Part shown: piece after piece, positions 14,094-16,898 of the stretch
How positions within the stretch are numbered: the first letter of the stretch is position 1
How the letters are laid out: the number at the start of each line of letters is the position of its first letter
From: an uncultured Eubacteriales bacterium
GTDB lineage: Bacteria > Bacillota > Clostridia > Oscillospirales > Butyricicoccaceae
Assembly (NCBI GenBank): GCA_910579575.1
Contig: CAJTUM010000014.1
Location: forward strand, 7,735 to 24,632
DNA: 16,898 nucleotides
Reading direction: 5' to 3'
Translations under genes and position numbers: made by a program
The notes under the pieces: generated by a model
What the model was told of the DNA's origin: nothing
The model's input: the letters and a program-made list of their open reading frames with translations, nothing else
Database searches by the model: none

Positions 14094-14122
14094 TTGCATT
14101 CCAAATGCAAATATTGTATACT
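14094..14122 (+). promoter_or_regulatory. Promoter of the ABC exporter genes with overlapping operator
   Basis: TTGCAT (14094-14099) and TATACT (14117-14122) are spaced by 17 bp. The -35 box is built into a perfect inverted repeat, TTGCATT (14094-14100), CCA, AATGCAA (14104-14110), which fits an operator at which a dimeric repressor would block the polymerase. The exporter start codon is about 68 bp downstream of the -10. Confidence 0.7.
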
Positions 14123-14190
14123 GAACTCAAAGATCCATGGAAAGAGAATAGCCGCCGTTTTTTCTGTGGGCGGAAGAGAGGAGAGGTTTC

Positions 14191-15888
14191 ATGGGGAAAA
14201 TAGGAAAACGGATTGAAAAGAGCGGCCAATGGTTGTTTTTGCTGGGCGTTTTGGGGCTGCTTTACGCCGTCGCCCAGGCGGGGGCGGCCTGGATGCTGGG
14301 GCAACTTTCAGAAAAGGTTGTCCAGCTGGGATGGAAGCAGTTGCTTCGGCTGGGCGGACTGACTGTTTTGGTTGTGGCCGTCCAAATGGCTTTGGGATAT
14401 TTTTATAAATTTTTGGAAGGGAAATTTGGCTCTACTGGCCGGCGACAGCTACAGGAAGCCTGCGCCGGCGCTCTGGCCCAGGCGCCGACGCCTTGGCTGC
14501 ATGGGCGCAGCAGCGGCGACCTGTTGGGCCGGCTGCAAAACGAGCTGGAGGTTTGCGTTCAGTGCTTTTGCAGCGCCATTCCCACTATTGTTTCCAATAT
14601 CATGGGCATTGCGGTGTGTGCGGCCGCTATGGTGGCGCTCAGCGCCAAGTTGGCTTTGTTATACATCGTCGTCACTCTGTTGGTGGTGGCGCTGCAAATG
14701 GCTCTGAGCAAGCCGGTGCAGACCAGCGCCCAGACTATGCAGCGGCTGCGGGGTCAGGCCAACGCCATGGCCCGAGACGTGCTCTCTCAGCGGGAGACAG
14801 TGAAGGCCTATAACGCCCGAGGTTTTCTGCTGGAGCGGTACGACGGCTTGCTGCGCCCTTGGCAAAAGGCTCAGGTCAGAGCTCAGGCGGTAGCTTCGCC
14901 CATCAAAGGCGTCGGCTTGCTGAGCGGAATGCTGCCCACGGTATTTTTGTGCATAATGGGCTCCCAGATGGTGCGCCAAGACAGCCTGAGTATCGGCGCT
15001 TTTATGGGCATTTATTTTATGGCAAATATGCTGATGAATACCACGATGCACTTTGTGGATCAGATTGTGGAGTATCGTCAGGGCGCGGCGGCGGCCCAGC
15101 GGCTGAACGAAATTTTGGAAGCGCCCCGGGAACAAGCGCTTTCGATCCCACCGGAAAAGGGCGGACAAATCGCCTTTGAAGACGTGTGGTTTCGTTACGG
15201 CGAAACGGGGGATTGGGTTCTCAAAGGCGTGTCTTTTTCGATTGCGCAGGGAGAGAAGGTCGCCTTTGTTGGTTCCAGCGGCTGCGGTAAGTCCACGGTG
15301 CTGCGGCTGACGGAAGGTTTTCTTCAGCCCCAGAAGGGCCGGATTTTGATGGACGGCCAACCCTATGAGCAGTTGGGTGCCGCCGTCCGCCAGCCCATAG
15401 CCTTTGTGCCCCAGCAGCCCTTTCTTTTCTCTGGCAGTTTAGAGGAAAATATTTTCTTTGGCCGCCAAGCCTCGACGCAGGAAAAAGAAAAAATTTATGC
15501 CGACGCCGGCGTTCAACCCTTTTTGACAAAATTGCCGGAAGGGGCTCAGACTGCGGTGGGCGAAGGGGGCACAGGTCTTTCTTTAGGCCAAAGTCAGCGG
15601 GCGGCCATTGCTCGGGGCTTAGCCAAAAAGGCCCGACTGTTGGCATTGGACGAGGCGACTTCTGCTCTGGACGCCCAAAGCGACGCCCACATTCGCCAGA
15701 CCATCGCCAATCTGCCTCAAGAGCTGACGGTGGCCGCTGTTACCCATCGGTTGGCCGGGCTGGATCAATATGACCGAATTTATGTGATGGAGTCGGGAAA
15801 CATCGTGGAACAGGGCAATCATCAGGAGTTGCTGGCGCAAGGCGGCCTGTATGCCAGCCTTTTTAACAGAGGGGAGGACGCAGAATGA
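14191..15888 (+). CDS. ABC exporter half-transporter (fused membrane and ATPase domains)
   Basis: 565 residues. An N-terminal exporter membrane domain has six segments (about 13-33, 53-72, 125-150, 153-172, 238-258 and 268-286). The ATPase domain follows: Walker A GSSGCGKST (361-369), Q loop FVPQQPF, signature LSLGQ (463-467, in place of LSGGQ), Walker B LLALDE (483-488), D loop SALD and H-loop His519. It exports an unknown substrate, perhaps a peptide, drug or lipid. AGGAGAGG precedes the ATG. Its stop overlaps the start of the next exporter gene (ATGA), so the two are translated together and probably form a heterodimer. The promoter upstream overlaps an inverted repeat, suggesting inducible expression. 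Confidence 0.95.
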   Translation: MGKIGKRIEKSGQWLFLLGVLGLLYAVAQAGAAWMLGQLSEKVVQLGWKQLLRLGGLTVLVVAVQMALGYFYKFLEGKFGSTGRRQLQEACAGALAQAPTPWLHGRSSGDLLGRLQNELEVCVQCFCSAIPTIVSNIMGIAVCAAAMVALSAKLALLYIVVTLLVVALQMALSKPVQTSAQTMQRLRGQANAMARDVLSQRETVKAYNARGFLLERYDGLLRPWQKAQVRAQAVASPIKGVGLLSGMLPTVFLCIMGSQMVRQDSLSIGAFMGIYFMANMLMNTTMHFVDQIVEYRQGAAAAQRLNEILEAPREQALSIPPEKGGQIAFEDVWFRYGETGDWVLKGVSFSIAQGEKVAFVGSSGCGKSTVLRLTEGFLQPQKGRILMDGQPYEQLGAAVRQPIAFVPQQPFLFSGSLEENIFFGRQASTQEKEKIYADAGVQPFLTKLPEGAQTAVGEGGTGLSLGQSQRAAIARGLAKKARLLALDEATSALDAQSDAHIRQTIANLPQELTVAAVTHRLAGLDQYDRIYVMESGNIVEQGNHQELLAQGGLYASLFNRGEDAE

Positions 15889-16898
15889 AAAAGAGGGAAA
15901 TTTTGAAGCTCTATTTTCGGATGTTGTCCTTTCATCAGTGGGAAAGAGGGCTGATTTATCTTGTTTCCGTGTTGGCGGCAGGCTTCGGCTTTTACGCTCT
16001 GTGCGCCGCTCAAGGCCAGCTGCTCAGCGGCGTGATGCAGCTGGCGGAAGGGGCGCCGTCGGAGACGGTTTTTGGGCGGATGTTATGGGTCGCTTTGTCC
16101 ATGGTTCCCAGCGTCGCCGTCTTTTGCGCAGGTCTTGTGGGCACGACTTATGCGGAGAGCGGCACGGGGCGGATGTTGCGCCGCGAGCTGCTGGCGCGCC
16201 GCAGCGGCGCTGAAGAGCAGGCTGCTCGAAAAATAGGAGACAGCGACGTCTTTACGCGCCTAAACGAGGATATGGATCTTTGTTTGGAGACCATTGGTTG
16301 GCGAATGAACGGGCAGTTTTTCAATCCCATTTTGTCCGGTTTGTTTTCCTTAGGCGCTATCAGCGCCATTGATTGGCGGATGGGCGCTTTCTGTCTGATC
16401 GCCGCCATATTTACCTGTCTGCCGCTGAACGCCATTTTGCGCCGGACGCGAGCGCTTCAAGGGGAGATGCAGCAGGAAAAGGCGGGAATTGCTCGAGAAT
16501 ATTCCGATATATTGGGCGGCGCGGAGGAAATCCGGGTCTTTCAGCTGTTGGAATGGGTGAAAAGGCGGTTCGGCATTCGCTCTTATCGATTGTATCAGCG
16601 ACAGAATCAATACAACGGCTGGCGTTTTTTTCGAGGAGAATGGTTCGAGCTAGGCTATTACTTTAATATGATCGGCTTGTTGGCGATCGGCGGTCTGCTG
16701 GCTGGCCGAGGGGAAATGGCTTTCAGCGCCGTGGTAGTTTCGGTGCCTCTATGCGGCCAGGTGATGCAGATGGTTCAGGGGTTTGGAGGAATGTGGTCGA
16801 TGATCGCCGAGCGCAGCGTTTGCATTCAGCGGGTGACAGAGACGCTGGACGCGCCCCAGGAGGAGCTGGGGCAGGACGTTGCGTCAGAAAACCGTCCT
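15885..16898 (+). CDS. Second ABC exporter half-transporter, cut by the window end
   Basis: The start ATG overlaps the stop of the previous gene by four bases (ATGA). GGGGAGG lies upstream, and the frame stays open to the last base (338 codons). It begins MKKREILKLYFRMLSFHQWE. The visible part is an exporter-type membrane domain with segments near 22-42, 66-88, 145-160, 165-183, 252-275 and 277-295. A coupling region sits between them (EYSDILGGAEEIRVF, about 206-220). It ends in the linker just before where an ATPase domain should start; that domain must lie beyond the window. The pairing with the first half-transporter argues for a heterodimeric exporter. The substrate is not recognisable. 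Confidence 0.9.
   Translation, partial: MKKREILKLYFRMLSFHQWERGLIYLVSVLAAGFGFYALCAAQGQLLSGVMQLAEGAPSETVFGRMLWVALSMVPSVAVFCAGLVGTTYAESGTGRMLRRELLARRSGAEEQAARKIGDSDVFTRLNEDMDLCLETIGWRMNGQFFNPILSGLFSLGAISAIDWRMGAFCLIAAIFTCLPLNAILRRTRALQGEMQQEKAGIAREYSDILGGAEEIRVFQLLEWVKRRFGIRSYRLYQRQNQYNGWRFFRGEWFELGYYFNMIGLLAIGGLLAGRGEMAFSAVVVSVPLCGQVMQMVQGFGGMWSMIAERSVCIQRVTETLDAPQEELGQDVASENRP

Noticed and set aside
1..16898. CRISPR array, insertion sequence or prophage
   Set aside because: No regularly spaced repeats, intact transposase, terminal inverted repeats or phage genes were seen. Only the XRE relic hints at past mobile DNA.

Overview
The window looks like chromosomal DNA from a spore-forming, anaerobic Firmicute of class Clostridia, probably near the Oscillospirales/Ruminococcaceae. 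The evidence is strong AGGAGG-type ribosome binding sites, moderately high GC, a SpoVB-family flippase, a clostridial Fhs-FchA-FolD folate operon with a formate channel, a PhoB-type two-component system and a CotH-family protein. No species can be named from the sequence alone.

Layout. 1-293 is AT-rich and shows no gene, but it ends in a near-consensus promoter for tRNA-Pro(CGG) (294-369) and its terminator. 475-1977 (-) is a SpoVB/MurJ-like flippase. 1978-2482 is non-coding, with a strong terminator hairpin and a decayed XRE repressor. 2483-6561 (-) is a folate one-carbon/formate operon, read fhs, fchA, folD, focA-like channel, with an intrinsic terminator inside it after fhs. 6562-7211 is a long divergent intergenic region with RNA structure that resembles an attenuator or a small RNA. 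7212-9369 (+) is a response regulator and sensor kinase, closed by a terminator. 9549-12739 (+) is a tight three-gene operon of a VTC-domain protein, a DUF4956 membrane protein and a membrane-anchored CotH-family kinase-like protein. It converges on a truncated Old-Yellow-Enzyme-type flavoprotein (12836-13942, -), with a shared bidirectional terminator. 14191 to the window end (+) holds two translationally coupled ABC exporter half-transporters; the second is cut by the window edge.

How the genes work together. The fhs-fchA-folD operon interconverts formate and methylene-THF, and the FNT channel moves formate across the membrane. The FolD has lost the canonical cyclohydrolase Lys and Gln, so FchA may be the sole cyclohydrolase here. 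The VTC-DUF4956-CotH set looks like an envelope module linking a polyphosphate-polymerase-like fold to a surface protein-kinase-like fold. The upstream two-component system may control it: two PhoB-like direct repeats lie before the operon. The two ABC halves probably form a heterodimeric exporter, transcribed from a promoter that overlaps a perfect inverted-repeat operator.

The leads most worth following are the VTC/DUF4956/CotH module and its putative operator, the three-segment RNA leader before the two-component genes, and the FolD active-site substitutions.
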